A stretch of 64,000 nt of DNA, from the NCBI RefSeq assembly GCF_014161445.1, contig NZ_JABBXA010000011.1, positions 62,001 to 126,000 of the forward strand. The letters are read 5' to 3'. The notes below the pieces were generated by a model that was given only the letters and a program-made list of their open reading frames with translations, did not search any database and was not told the origin of the DNA. A program made the translations under genes and the position numbers. This DNA comes from Microbispora sp. H13382 (lineage in GTDB: Bacteria > Actinomycetota > Actinomycetes > Streptosporangiales > Streptosporangiaceae). Shown here piece by piece: positions 18,317 to 26,631 of this stretch (its first letter is position 1; each line of letters starts with the position of its first letter).

Positions 18317-21300
18317 GGCACAACGAGTGCGTTCGCGCCCAGAAGAACCTTGATATCTCCGGCGAATGCACCGTTGTTTATGTTCACTGCGTAGTCGGGG
18401 AGCTCAACGACGTTGATCTTCCGGTTGAGTCGCTCTACTCGCAAGCGGACGGGGGTTTCACCCGGGTGGACGGTCAAGATCCGCTTTAGTTCGTGGACGA
18501 GGTCCCTGTTTATGCGCTCCTCGCGGAGGGCGATCACGATCGGCTCGCGGCCGTCATCTTGGATACCGGAGATGTCGAGGAATGTGATGTCGATAGCGTT
18601 GAAGGAGATAGTGGCTTCGTCACCGTCGCCGCGTGAACGGATCCGGCCGGTAACGGAGACGACCAGATCGGGTGCGAGGTTGGTGCCGTAAAGCTGGTAG
18701 GTCTGAGGGAAGCAGGGAACCTCAATCGACGCGTCGTGGTCTTCAATCTTGAGAATGGCCCAGACGTCACCCTTTTTCGTGACCTTCTTATCGACGCCTG
18801 AGATGATGCCGGCGATGCGGACGTTGCCTGCTCCGGCCTGCCCGTCCAGAACTTGAGCGATGGTCAGATCTCGGTTGCGTTCCAGAATGCGTTCGGCGCC
18901 GTTGAGTGGGTGGTCGGAAACGTAAAGACCAAGCATCTCCCGCTCGAAGGCTAGTTTGGTCTTCTTGTCCCACTCGCCTTCCGGTACGGAGATATGGAAG
19001 ACATTCCCTGCATCACCGTCCTCATCGAGCGCACCGAAGAGTGAGTCCTGGCCCAGTGCTTCCTTGCGCTTGACATCGATCACCGCGTCGACGGCCTGCT
19101 CGTGAATCTGGATCAGCCCATGCCGGGCATGGTCAAGGCCGTCGAATGCTCCGGCTTTGATCAGAGATTCAATGGTGCGCTTGTTGCAGACGACCTGGGG
19201 AACCTTGGTCAGGAAGTCGTTGAAGTCGGTGTAGGCGCCCTTCTCGCGACGTGCGGAGATGATGCCCTTGATGGCGTTTTCCCCGACGTTCTGGATCGCG
19301 CCCAATCCGAAGCGAACGTCCTCCCCGACGGCTGAGAACCGCAGTCCGGACTCGTTGACGTCAGGAGGCAGAACCTTGAGCTTCATGCGTCGGCACTCGG
19401 CGAGGTAGAGCGCCATGCGGTCCTTGTTCGTGCCGACCGAGGTGAGCAGGGCGGCCATGTACTCGGCCGGGTAGTTGGCCTTGAGGTAGGCGGTCCAGTA
19501 GGAGACAAGACCGTACCCGGCGGTGTGGGACTTGTTGAAGCCGTAGGAGCTGAACGGTTCCAGAACGTCCCAGACGGCCTTCGCCGCTTCCTCGGTGTAG
19601 CCCTTGGCGACCATGCCGGAGGAGAAGGTAGCCCACTGCTTGTCCATCTCCTCTTTCTTCTTCTTGCCCATGGCCCGGCGCAGGATGTCGGCGCCACCGA
19701 GGGTGTAGCCGGCCAGTTGCTGGGCGATGGCCATGACCTGCTCCTGGTAGACCACCAGGTGGTAGGTCGTGCCGAGGATCGGCTCAAGGGCTTCCTTGAG
19801 CGAAGGATGGATCGGGGTGATCTCCTGCTGCCCGGCCTTGCGTAGCGCATAGTTGACGTGTGCGTTCGCGCCCATAGGACCGGGACGGCCCAAGGCCAGG
19901 ATGGACGAGATGTCTTCGAATCGGGCCGGAGCGATCAGCTTGGTGAGGTCCCGCATCATCGAGCTGTCGAGCTGGAACACGCCGAGCGTCTCGCCGCGGG
20001 CCAGCAGCTCATAGGTCTTCTTGTCGTCCAGCGGAAGGCTGAGCATGTCCAGGTCGACGCCGCGGTTGTCCTTCACGTTCTGCACCGCGTCACCGATGAC
20101 GGTGAGGTTGCGCAGGCCCAGGAAGTCCATCTTCAGGGCGCCCATGGACTCTGAACTGGGTCCGTCGAAGCCGGTGATGCGAGCACCGTCATCAGGGCGC
20201 ATGAAGATCGGCATGACGTCGATCAACGGCTGAGAGGAAAGGATGACACCTGCGGCGTGGACACCGGTGCCCCGGGTCAGCCCTTCAAGGCCAAGCGCGG
20301 TGTCGATGACCCGCTTGACGTCTTGGTCTTCTTCGTAGAGTTTCCTCAACTCGGTCGCTTCGGCGTACCGGGGGTGCTTCTCGTCGAAGATGCCGGTAAG
20401 CGGGATTTCCTTACCCATGACGGCCGGTGGGAATGCTTTGGTGATCTTCTCGCCCACCGGGAAGGGATAGCCGAGGACGCGGGCCGCGTCCTTGACCGCC
20501 GCCTTCGACTTGATCGTCATGTAGGTGATGATCAGCGAGACGTTGTCCTCGCCATACTTCTCCGTGACATAACGGATCATGTCGCCGCGCCGACGCTCGT
20601 CGAAGTCGAGGTCGACGTCAGGCATGGAGATGCGTTCAGGGTTCAGGAACCGCTCGAACAGCAGTGAATGCTCGATGGGGTCGAGCTCGGTGATGCCCGT
20701 GACGTAGGCGACCATGGACCCGGTGGCCGATCCTCGGCCCGGGCCCAGCCAGATGCCGTTCTCTCGGGCGTAGCGGCAGATGTCCGCGACGACGAGGAAG
20801 TACCCGGGAAAACCCATGCCCTCGATGACACCGAGCTCGTATTCGATCCGCTCCACAACCTCGGCCGGCACGGGATCGCCGTAACGCCGCACCGCGCCAC
20901 GCTCGGCCTCCTTGCGGAGCCAGCTCATCTCGGTCTCCCCTTCGGGAACCGGGAACTTGGCGGCGAGGTCACGGTGAGCGAACACCTCGTCGTACGGCTC
21001 GACCCGCTCAGCGATCAGCAGGGTGTTCTTGCAGCCCTCGGCCCACATATCGGAGTTGGGGTTGAGAGCCCACATCTCCTCGGCGGTGCGTACGTAGTAG
21101 CCGTTGCCGGAGAAGCGGAACCGGCTGGGGTCGCTGAGTAGGGAGTTGGTGCCGACGCAGAGCAACGCGTCGTGGGCGGTGGCCTGGTCTTCGGTCACAT
21201 AGTGGGAGTCGTTGGTGACCAGGGGCGGGATGCCGAGGGTCTTGCCGATCCGCAGCAGGTCCTCGCGGACCCCGGTCTCGATCGGGATCCCCCCGTGGTC

Positions 21301-21897
21301 CATGAGCTCCAGGAAGTAATTGTCCCGCCCGAAGATGTCCTGGTACTTGGCGGCGTGTTCCAGCGCCTTGTCGTACTGCCCGAGCCGCAACCGCGTCTGC
21401 ACCGCTCCGGACGGGCAGCCGGTGGTGGCGACGATCCCCTCGTGGTACTCCGCGAACAACTCGTCGTCCATGCGCGGGTACTTCTTCATGTGGCCTTGAA
21501 GGGAGGCCAGCGATGAGATTCTGAACAGGTTCCGCAGGCCCTGCGCGTTGACCGCCCACATGGTCTTGTGAAGGTAGGTGCCGCTGGCCGACACGTCACC
21601 GCCCAGACCGGTGCGCTCGTCGGACTTACGCTGGTGGGGTTCTCCCCAGAACACCGGCTGCTTGTAGTGGCGGGATTCCGGGCTGACATAACCCTCGATG
21701 CCGATGATGGGCTTGACCCCGGCGGCCTTCATCTTCGACTGGAACTCATAGGCGCCGAACATGTTGCCGTGGTCGCTCATGGCGATCGCGGGCATGCCCA
21801 GCGCGGCTGCCCGCTCGGCCAGTTTGCCGATCTTCGCCGCCCCGTCCAGCATGGAGTATTCGGTGTGAACATGCAGGTGAACGAACGAATCAGCCAC
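18313..21897 (-). CDS. dnaE: DNA polymerase III alpha subunit, DnaE1 type
   Basis: This 1194-aa protein is full length for the actinobacterial replicative polymerase. It starts at GTG 21897. The N-terminal PHP domain is intact (HLHVHTEYSMLDG, MSDHGNM, TNDSHYV), consistent with a metal-dependent 3'-5' exonuclease. The polymerase active site PDVDLDFDERRR lies near residue 427, and GPGRGSATGSMVAYV and GVHAAGVILS match the C-family palm and fingers. The C-terminus carries the OB-fold region. No usual chromosomal dnaE1 neighbours are recognisable: it lies between a TcmP pair and a peptide-modification cluster and is coupled to a DUF6300-like gene. It could therefore be a second, accessory copy, but the window cannot exclude that it is the only one. 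Confidence 0.95.
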   Translation of the reverse strand: MADSFVHLHVHTEYSMLDGAAKIGKLAERAAALGMPAIAMSDHGNMFGAYEFQSKMKAAGVKPIIGIEGYVSPESRHYKQPVFWGEPHQRKSDERTGLGGDVSASGTYLHKTMWAVNAQGLRNLFRISSLASLQGHMKKYPRMDDELFAEYHEGIVATTGCPSGAVQTRLRLGQYDKALEHAAKYQDIFGRDNYFLELMDHGGIPIETGVREDLLRIGKTLGIPPLVTNDSHYVTEDQATAHDALLCVGTNSLLSDPSRFRFSGNGYYVRTAEEMWALNPNSDMWAEGCKNTLLIAERVEPYDEVFAHRDLAAKFPVPEGETEMSWLRKEAERGAVRRYGDPVPAEVVERIEYELGVIEGMGFPGYFLVVADICRYARENGIWLGPGRGSATGSMVAYVTGITELDPIEHSLLFERFLNPERISMPDVDLDFDERRRGDMIRYVTEKYGEDNVSLIITYMTIKSKAAVKDAARVLGYPFPVGEKITKAFPPAVMGKEIPLTGIFDEKHPRYAEATELRKLYEEDQDVKRVIDTALGLEGLTRGTGVHAAGVILSSQPLIDVMPIFMRPDDGARITGFDGPSSESMGALKMDFLGLRNLTVIGDAVQNVKDNRGVDLDMLSLPLDDKKTYELLARGETLGVFQLDSSMMRDLTKLIAPARFEDISSILALGRPGPMGANAHVNYALRKAGQQEITPIHPSLKEALEPILGTTYHLVVYQEQVMAIAQQLAGYTLGGADILRRAMGKKKKEEMDKQWATFSSGMVAKGYTEEAAKAVWDVLEPFSSYGFNKSHTAGYGLVSYWTAYLKANYPAEYMAALLTSVGTNKDRMALYLAECRRMKLKVLPPDVNESGLRFSAVGEDVRFGLGAIQNVGENAIKGIISARREKGAYTDFNDFLTKVPQVVCNKRTIESLIKAGAFDGLDHARHGLIQIHEQAVDAVIDVKRKEALGQDSLFGALDEDGDAGNVFHISVPEGEWDKKTKLAFEREMLGLYVSDHPLNGAERILERNRDLTIAQVLDGQAGAGNVRIAGIISGVDKKVTKKGDVWAILKIEDHDASIEVPCFPQTYQLYGTNLAPDLVVSVTGRIRSRGDGDEATISFNAIDITFLDISGIQDDGREPIVIALREERINRDLVHELKRILTVHPGETPVRLRVERLNRKINVVELPDYAVNINNGAFAGDIKVLLGANALVVP

Positions 21898-22026
21898 TGG
21901 TGATCTCTGGCCTTTCGTAGTGGGTCGAGCGGAGACCCAACTCTATCGAGAGCCCGGAGTGGCCGTCGTGGCTCATCTGGAAACAGGTGATCGTTGGTGC
22001 GGGAGAGTCCTCCCGGCTACGCGAGA

Positions 22027-22054
22027 GGCCCCGCAGCCGGGTTGCTGCGGGGCC
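22027..22054 (-). terminator. Strong hairpin terminator after the peptide cluster
   Basis: GGCCCCGCAGC at 22027-22037 pairs perfectly with GCTGCGGGGCC at 22044-22054 around a 6-nt loop. It lies 17 bp past the stop of the 69-aa peptide gene and 130 bp before dnaE, so it should separate the two minus-strand units. No U-run follows, which is common in actinomycetes. Confidence 0.72.
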
Positions 22055-22071
22055 GGTGAGGCAGTGGCTGG

Positions 22072-22281
22072 TCAGGCGGTGGAGCCCGCCAGGGTCACGG
22101 TGGTGGCGGTTCGCAGGGCGAAGTTGTCCTGCATGCCCTTGTCGCAGGCGGTCTCCGGGGCGATGAGCCCCTTGCGGGTGGCTTCGAGGAAGGCCGCGGT
22201 GTCCTCCGAATCGAGGCCGAGGCCGAGGCCCGGGCCCTCCAGCCGCAGACTGGTGGCGGCCCTCTCATTGGGCTGGGTCAT
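22072..22281 (-). CDS. 69-aa candidate RiPP precursor peptide
   Basis: This small ORF starts at ATG 22281, with AAAGGA about 11 nt upstream. It is the last gene of a run of modifying-enzyme genes and lies 38 bp after the degenerate oxygenase. The N-terminal part is leader-like and charged (MTQPNERAATSLRLEG, then SEDTAAFLEATRKG). The C-terminal 20 residues (QDNFALRTATTVTLAGSTA) are rich in Thr, Ala, Val and Leu, with one Asp-Asn pair. Such residues are plausible targets for hydroxylation or methylation. The strong hairpin directly follows. I do not recognise the peptide family, so the precursor role is inferred from size, position and neighbours. A small structural or regulatory protein is the alternative. 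Confidence 0.6.
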   Translation of the reverse strand: MTQPNERAATSLRLEGPGLGLGLDSEDTAAFLEATRKGLIAPETACDKGMQDNFALRTATTVTLAGSTA

Positions 22282-22319
22282 GGTGCCAGTTCCTTTCTCT
22301 CCTTTGTGACCCGGTCGAT

Positions 22320-22880
22320 TTACCGGGAGCAGGTGGCCACGGCCACGACGAGCTGCTGACCGTGCTCGATGGGGACGACCGAATGGGTAAGCCAGCCGGG
22401 GGCGATCGTCAGGGCGCCGGGCACGGGCCGGACGAGGACCTGACGGCCCCAGGGCAGTCCGGGCATCGCGGTGAGGTCGCTGCCCGCACGAGGGTCGGCC
22501 AGGGACAGGCACCCCGATTCGGCGGTCGAGGGCGCGGCCGTCGCGGACAGGCAGCACCAGCCGACGTAGGGGGAGGTGTCAGCGGCGGCAGGGATACCGT
22601 GGCCCTCACGCCAGCCCTGGACGCGTACGCTCACCAATGCGACCGGCGGGGCGGCGTCCATCCTCGCGACCGCGTTCATCCCGGACAGGAACATCTCCTC
22701 CAGCGCGGCCTGGTCGGTGACGAATAGCGCAGGGTCGAGGTCTTCGCAGATCGGCCCGGTCTCGGACAGGCGCACGTCGGGTCTGACGATGTCCTGGAGC
22801 TCCGCCTCCTCCACCAGGACGTTGGTGCCCCACAGGAACTGGACCGGCGCTTCGTTGCGCGCTTCGAGCAGGGTCGTCAT
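22320..22880 (-). CDS. Degenerate paralogue of the adjacent 2OG-Fe(II) oxygenase
   Basis: This 186-aa protein starts at ATG 22880, overlapping the previous stop as ATGA. Its C-terminal half aligns by eye with the oxygenase gene upstream: CLSLADPRA corresponds to LQLLDPRP, and PVPGALTIAPGWLTHSVVP to PVPGRMVAFPGWLPHSVQA. The metal-binding HxD of the partner (THHDSAW) has no counterpart: the matching region reads IPAAADTSPYVGW. The distal histidine (THSV) remains. The fold is therefore probably the same double-stranded beta-helix, but the iron site looks lost or altered. It may be a scaffold, substrate-binding partner or inactive subunit. It lies just before the candidate precursor gene. Confidence 0.7.
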   Translation of the reverse strand: MTTLLEARNEAPVQFLWGTNVLVEEAELQDIVRPDVRLSETGPICEDLDPALFVTDQAALEEMFLSGMNAVARMDAAPPVALVSVRVQGWREGHGIPAAADTSPYVGWCCLSATAAPSTAESGCLSLADPRAGSDLTAMPGLPWGRQVLVRPVPGALTIAPGWLTHSVVPIEHGQQLVVAVATCSR

Positions 22881-23530
22881 TTCATCCCCGTCCAATCCTT
22901 GTCGTAGGCCACGTTCCAGGCGATGCAGATGCGCCGGCCTCCGCCGGTCAAAGTGGCCTGGACCGAGTGCGGCAGCCAGCCTGGGAAGGCGACCATCCGC
23001 CCGGGCACGGGTTCGACCCGGTACACGCCCTCGGAGGCTTCTCTGGCGATGGCGGCGGGCCGGGGGTCGAGCAGTTGCAGGTATCCAGCATCGCCGGTCC
23101 CGCCGCCGTCGCCGGACTCGACGTAGTAGACGCCGGACCAGGCTGAGTCGTGATGGGTATGTGGTCGAAGGCTCCCGCCTTCGGCGTAGACGACCGTCCA
23201 GGCCTCGGCAATCACGCCCTGCGTCACCTCGTTGGCCGCCTCCCCGAGCACCGCGGCGGTGAGCGCCGACACGGCGTTCATGATCTGGCCCCTGAACCAG
23301 TCCACGGCCGGGTGGGCCCAGGCGAGGATGTCCTGGTTGGCCTTGGTCGCCGAGATCACTCCGAAGTTCGACGCCTCGGGATCGGTCATCGTGCGCGTGA
23401 CGATGAGGTCGCGCAGGACCTCGTTGTGCTCGGCGGCACCGGGGAGATCGGCGATGTACAGCGGGCTCTTCCACGCCGACATCGGTTTGATCCCGGCGCC
23501 GGGGCGAGCGGGGGCGGTGATGCTACTCAT
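22877..23530 (-). CDS. 2-oxoglutarate/Fe(II)-dependent oxygenase (TIGR02466-like)
   Basis: This 217-aa protein starts at ATG 23530, behind GGAGG. The double-stranded beta-helix motifs are visible: the HxD metal ligands in LRPHTHHDSAWSGVYYV, a product strand LQLLDPRP, the distal histidine in VAFPGWLPHSV, and a terminal strand RICIAWNVAY with the arginine that usually holds 2-oxoglutarate. This arrangement is typical of the putative 2OG-Fe(II) oxygenases described by TIGR02466. In this setting it probably hydroxylates a peptide side chain. It overlaps the HExxH gene upstream by 8 bp and the degenerate paralogue downstream by 4 bp, so the products should be made in similar amounts. Confidence 0.82.
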   Translation of the reverse strand: MSSITAPARPGAGIKPMSAWKSPLYIADLPGAAEHNEVLRDLIVTRTMTDPEASNFGVISATKANQDILAWAHPAVDWFRGQIMNAVSALTAAVLGEAANEVTQGVIAEAWTVVYAEGGSLRPHTHHDSAWSGVYYVESGDGGGTGDAGYLQLLDPRPAAIAREASEGVYRVEPVPGRMVAFPGWLPHSVQATLTGGGRRICIAWNVAYDKDWTGMK

Positions 23531-24275
23531 GGGCCTCCTTCAGATGACGGGCGATCTCGCGCCCTAGATCGGTCAGGTCCTCGGCGATCTGGTCCAACAG
23601 GGTCAGGCATCCGGCCCGGTAGTCCGCCAGCCTCTCCAGGCGTCCTTCCGGGGCGTCGCCTGCCACTGAGTAGAGGCGGGTCAGTACGGCGGCGACATGA
23701 GCCGCTCCCAGCACCTCCGAGGGAGAGCGGTTGGCGGTGCCGGACGGGAGTGCGACCGGCTGCGCGGACGGCACCTCGAGCCGCCACAGCTCTTCGATCA
23801 GGTAGAGCCACTGGTGAGACAGCTCGTGCGTGATCTGCTCTCGCAGCTCAACGGGGGTGGCGAATGCCTCCTCGGAGAGGAGGATGTGCTGCGGCCACGC
23901 CCTGGACGAGGCCGATATCGCGCCGTTGGCGGGGTGGAGCAGGGCATACCGGATCGGCAGGCTGGTCAGGTGCGACCACGAGGGGATCAACGAACCGAGT
24001 TCCTGCAACGCCGCGGCTATCTGGCCTTTCTGCCGAGGAGCCAGCGGCATGGCGGGCATCGGCCGCGTACCGGCCAGTAACAGTGCGCGCGACGGTCCGA
24101 GCCAGGTCTCGATGGACTGGTCGGTGATTCGATCCGCCTTGCCTTCCGCCTGCGCGGTGACATGACGGGCCGCTGCGACCGCGGCCATCAGCCGTTTGGT
24201 CATGAACCCCTCGTCCAGGAAAGGCAGGCCGTCGAGCAGCGCCAGGGGGTCGGACAGGTCGTAGGCCAGCGTCAT
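23523..24275 (-). CDS. HExxH-motif protein, resembling aKG-HExxH-type peptide beta-hydroxylases
   Basis: This 250-aa protein starts at ATG 24275, with GGAGG at a spacing of 7. The upstream methyltransferase stop overlaps as ATGA. The diagnostic segment is LREQITHELSHQWLYLIEELWRL, an HExxH metal site in a helix. It is preceded by the strand-loop HILLSEEAF and followed by an alpha-helical C-terminus. Proteins of this kind, formerly grouped as HEXXH motif domain proteins, occur in RiPP clusters, and some are iron/2-oxoglutarate peptide beta-hydroxylases. Co-operonic oxygenase genes and a short peptide gene fit that reading. A zinc peptidase acting on the leader is the alternative, since HExxH alone does not separate the two. 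Confidence 0.7.
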   Translation of the reverse strand: MTLAYDLSDPLALLDGLPFLDEGFMTKRLMAAVAAARHVTAQAEGKADRITDQSIETWLGPSRALLLAGTRPMPAMPLAPRQKGQIAAALQELGSLIPSWSHLTSLPIRYALLHPANGAISASSRAWPQHILLSEEAFATPVELREQITHELSHQWLYLIEELWRLEVPSAQPVALPSGTANRSPSEVLGAAHVAAVLTRLYSVAGDAPEGRLERLADYRAGCLTLLDQIAEDLTDLGREIARHLKEAHE

Positions 24276-24979
24276 GCGGATGCCTCCAAAACGAGGTCGT
24301 GGCCGGTCAACGCCGGATGGCGATCGAGTGGGCCGGCGTCGAGGCCGATTACGGTGATTCCTGTCCCGCCTCGTCGTCCCACCTGAAGGCAGGGAAGCGG
24401 CCACGAGGCGTCCGGATCGGGGGTCCAGTAGCGCGCCGGCGGCGACGGCATCACGGCGAAGGCCGACCGATCACATGGACGCCCGCCGTAGATGTCGAAG
24501 GAGAACCGGGCGTGGCCGATGTCGAAATCGTCGACCAGAACGACGCCCCTCGCGATGGCTGCGAGCTCGGCGTCCAAGGGCCAGCGATCCTCCCAGTGCG
24601 CATCCAGATAGATCAGCGGCCGCTCGTACAGTTGGCTGATCGTTTCCACCAGCGCAGGGGAGTCAGAGCACGACACCAAGGCGTTCTGGCAACCTGCCGC
24701 AGCCAACCGGCGGCGGGTGAACTCCACGTGTTCGGGAACGATGTCGCAGCTGTAGACGGGAAGATCGGGATACCGGGCCGCCAGGTAGCGGGTGGTGTCG
24801 CCGAGAAAACAGCCCGTCTCCAGAACCGCATCGCACCGATAGACCTGCAGAAGGTCGTCAACCAATAAGGCCCGAGTGATATCGAACCCGAACGGGCCTC
24901 CGCCATCCGACAAGCGAACGGCGCCTGCTCGTTCTACCTGATAGAAAACTTCGAAGGTCGCTCGCACGGATTCTTCCAT
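24272..24979 (-). CDS. Class I SAM-dependent methyltransferase
   Basis: This protein is 235 aa if read from ATG 24979, which has AGGAAGG about 10 nt upstream. An ATG 21 bp earlier has no ribosome site. Motif I is VLETGCFLGDTTRYLA, followed by a strand VYSCDIVPEHVEF, then a DAHWEDRWP loop and VVLVDDFDIG. This is the fold of small O- or N-methyltransferases such as those in natural-product loci. It is the first gene of the minus-strand peptide cluster and is coupled to the HExxH gene by an ATGA overlap. Its substrate is probably the cluster product, but that is inferred from position alone. Confidence 0.75.
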   Translation of the reverse strand: MEESVRATFEVFYQVERAGAVRLSDGGGPFGFDITRALLVDDLLQVYRCDAVLETGCFLGDTTRYLAARYPDLPVYSCDIVPEHVEFTRRRLAAAGCQNALVSCSDSPALVETISQLYERPLIYLDAHWEDRWPLDAELAAIARGVVLVDDFDIGHARFSFDIYGGRPCDRSAFAVMPSPPARYWTPDPDASWPLPCLQVGRRGGTGITVIGLDAGPLDRHPALTGHDLVLEASA

Positions 24980-25275
24980 CGAAAGCCGCCTTCCTGCCAT
25001 TCGGTCAAGCGCGCCAGCTTGATCGACTAAACCTGCGAACCTGGCGAACCGGACTTACTTCCACACCTGGAGAAATCGGCACTGACTGCTCTGACTGCGC
25101 CTCTGAGAAACAACGCATCGGAACGCATGAGCTGGCAAGACCAGAGAACCCCGGACGGTTCTACCGGTCCAGCGAATCGCTGTTGTCTCGCTGTTGTCTT
25201 TGCGGGTTTCGGACTGCTGAGACCATTTCTAAAGCTGGCGATAGATGTACAGTCGTCCGTAATAAGGAGGTCGAC

Positions 25276-26631
25276 ATGGTGCGACGAGCGTCAAGCAACC
25301 CTCCTGGGCGGCTCGTTCATCCGCTGAGCTACGTTCGGTGGGAACGCAACTGGACGCTTCAAGATCTCGTGGATGTGATCGCTCGTCGGATCAACACGGC
25401 GAACCGCCGCGAAAAGGCATGGCGGTGGGAACACTGGGGAGTCGAGCCCGACGTGGACACACAACTCGCGCTGGCCGCCGAGTTGGGTGTGCCCGCAGAG
25501 TTGGTGCGGACTCTCCGGTGGCCTGACTGGCTACCGATCGGTGAGCGGATCGACACCGACGCGCCGTGGACCGTCGAAGGCGGGCTCGCCCTCCTGGACA
25601 GTGCTGGAGGCGCCTTGCTAGACCGTCGCGGTTTCCTGATTCTCAGCAGCGGCACGGCGGTGTCCGTAGCCAACAACTGGCTGACCATCGAGCCTCCCCA
25701 ACTCGTCTCCGCGCTGCGGGGCGGTCGAGTGGACGCCGGACTGGTGAGCTGCTTCGAGCAACGGCTACCTGCTCTACGCCGCATCGATCACACCCTGGGC
25801 GGCGGTCACGTCGGGACGGTGGTTGACTCCGAGTTAACGCTGGTGACCAATTTGCTCTCCAGCGGTTCGTACTCCGCGAGCACCGGCCGCCGGCTCTTCG
25901 CCGTCGCCGCCGAGCTGGGACGCATCGCCGGATGGGCGAGCTGCGACGCCGGGCTCCACGCCGCCGCCGAACGGTATTGGATCGCAGCTCTTCGGGCTGC
26001 TCACCTTGCGAAAGACCGGGGTATCGGGGCCAACATCCTCAAGTCCATGAGCTTGCAGCAGGCCGAGGCCCAGCGGCTGGACGAGGCATTGGCACTGGCA
26101 CGGGCGGCCCGAGACGGCGCGAGACAGGCACCTGCGCGCGTGGTGGCGATGCTGACCATCCGGCAGGCGCGAGCGCACGCCTCACGAGGCGAAGCCAACG
26201 AGTGCGAGAAGCTGCTCGTCGCGGCCGAGGAAGCGATGTCCCGCGCGGACGATGAGCCCGCGCCTTCCTGGGCCGCCTACTTCGACGAGGCCGAGTACTG
26301 CGCCCAGGTCGCCGCGTGCTACTTGCTGATGCGTCGTTACAAGGCCACGGACCGCTGGCTGGGCCAGACTCTCGCGCTGCAGCCGGATGAGCGCAGCCGG
26401 GACCGGGCGACCTATTTCATCTGGAGGGCCGATAGCGTTCTCAACCTCGGGGAGGTGGAGCATGCGTGCACACTGCTCGGCGAGGCCATACCCGACATCG
26501 CATCCGCCCGTTCCGCGCGTAATCGCAAGAGGCTGCTTGAGGTTCACGACAAGCTCAGCAAGCACCGTCGCCTCCCCGCGGTACAGGAACTACAGGAACG
26601 GTTGAAACCCTTGATCACATCAGCGGCATGA
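25276..26631 (+). CDS. XRE/TPR transcriptional regulator divergent from the peptide cluster
   Basis: This 451-aa protein starts at ATG 25276, with a near-ideal AAGGAGG at 25264-25270. That places the true start well inside the longer open frame. The first 90 residues are HTH-like (SYVRWERNWTLQDLVDVIARR, then AWRWEHWGVEPDVDTQLALAAELGV), ending in a LRWPDWLP segment common in actinobacterial XRE regulators. The rest is alpha-helical, with TPR-like repeats such as AERYWIAALRAAHLAKDRG. It is transcribed away from the methyltransferase gene across a roughly 300-bp shared promoter region. That suggests control of the peptide cluster, perhaps in response to a ligand bound by the TPR part. It is coupled to the dehydrogenase gene. 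Confidence 0.82.
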   Translation: MVRRASSNPPGRLVHPLSYVRWERNWTLQDLVDVIARRINTANRREKAWRWEHWGVEPDVDTQLALAAELGVPAELVRTLRWPDWLPIGERIDTDAPWTVEGGLALLDSAGGALLDRRGFLILSSGTAVSVANNWLTIEPPQLVSALRGGRVDAGLVSCFEQRLPALRRIDHTLGGGHVGTVVDSELTLVTNLLSSGSYSASTGRRLFAVAAELGRIAGWASCDAGLHAAAERYWIAALRAAHLAKDRGIGANILKSMSLQQAEAQRLDEALALARAARDGARQAPARVVAMLTIRQARAHASRGEANECEKLLVAAEEAMSRADDEPAPSWAAYFDEAEYCAQVAACYLLMRRYKATDRWLGQTLALQPDERSRDRATYFIWRADSVLNLGEVEHACTLLGEAIPDIASARSARNRKRLLEVHDKLSKHRRLPAVQELQERLKPLITSAA

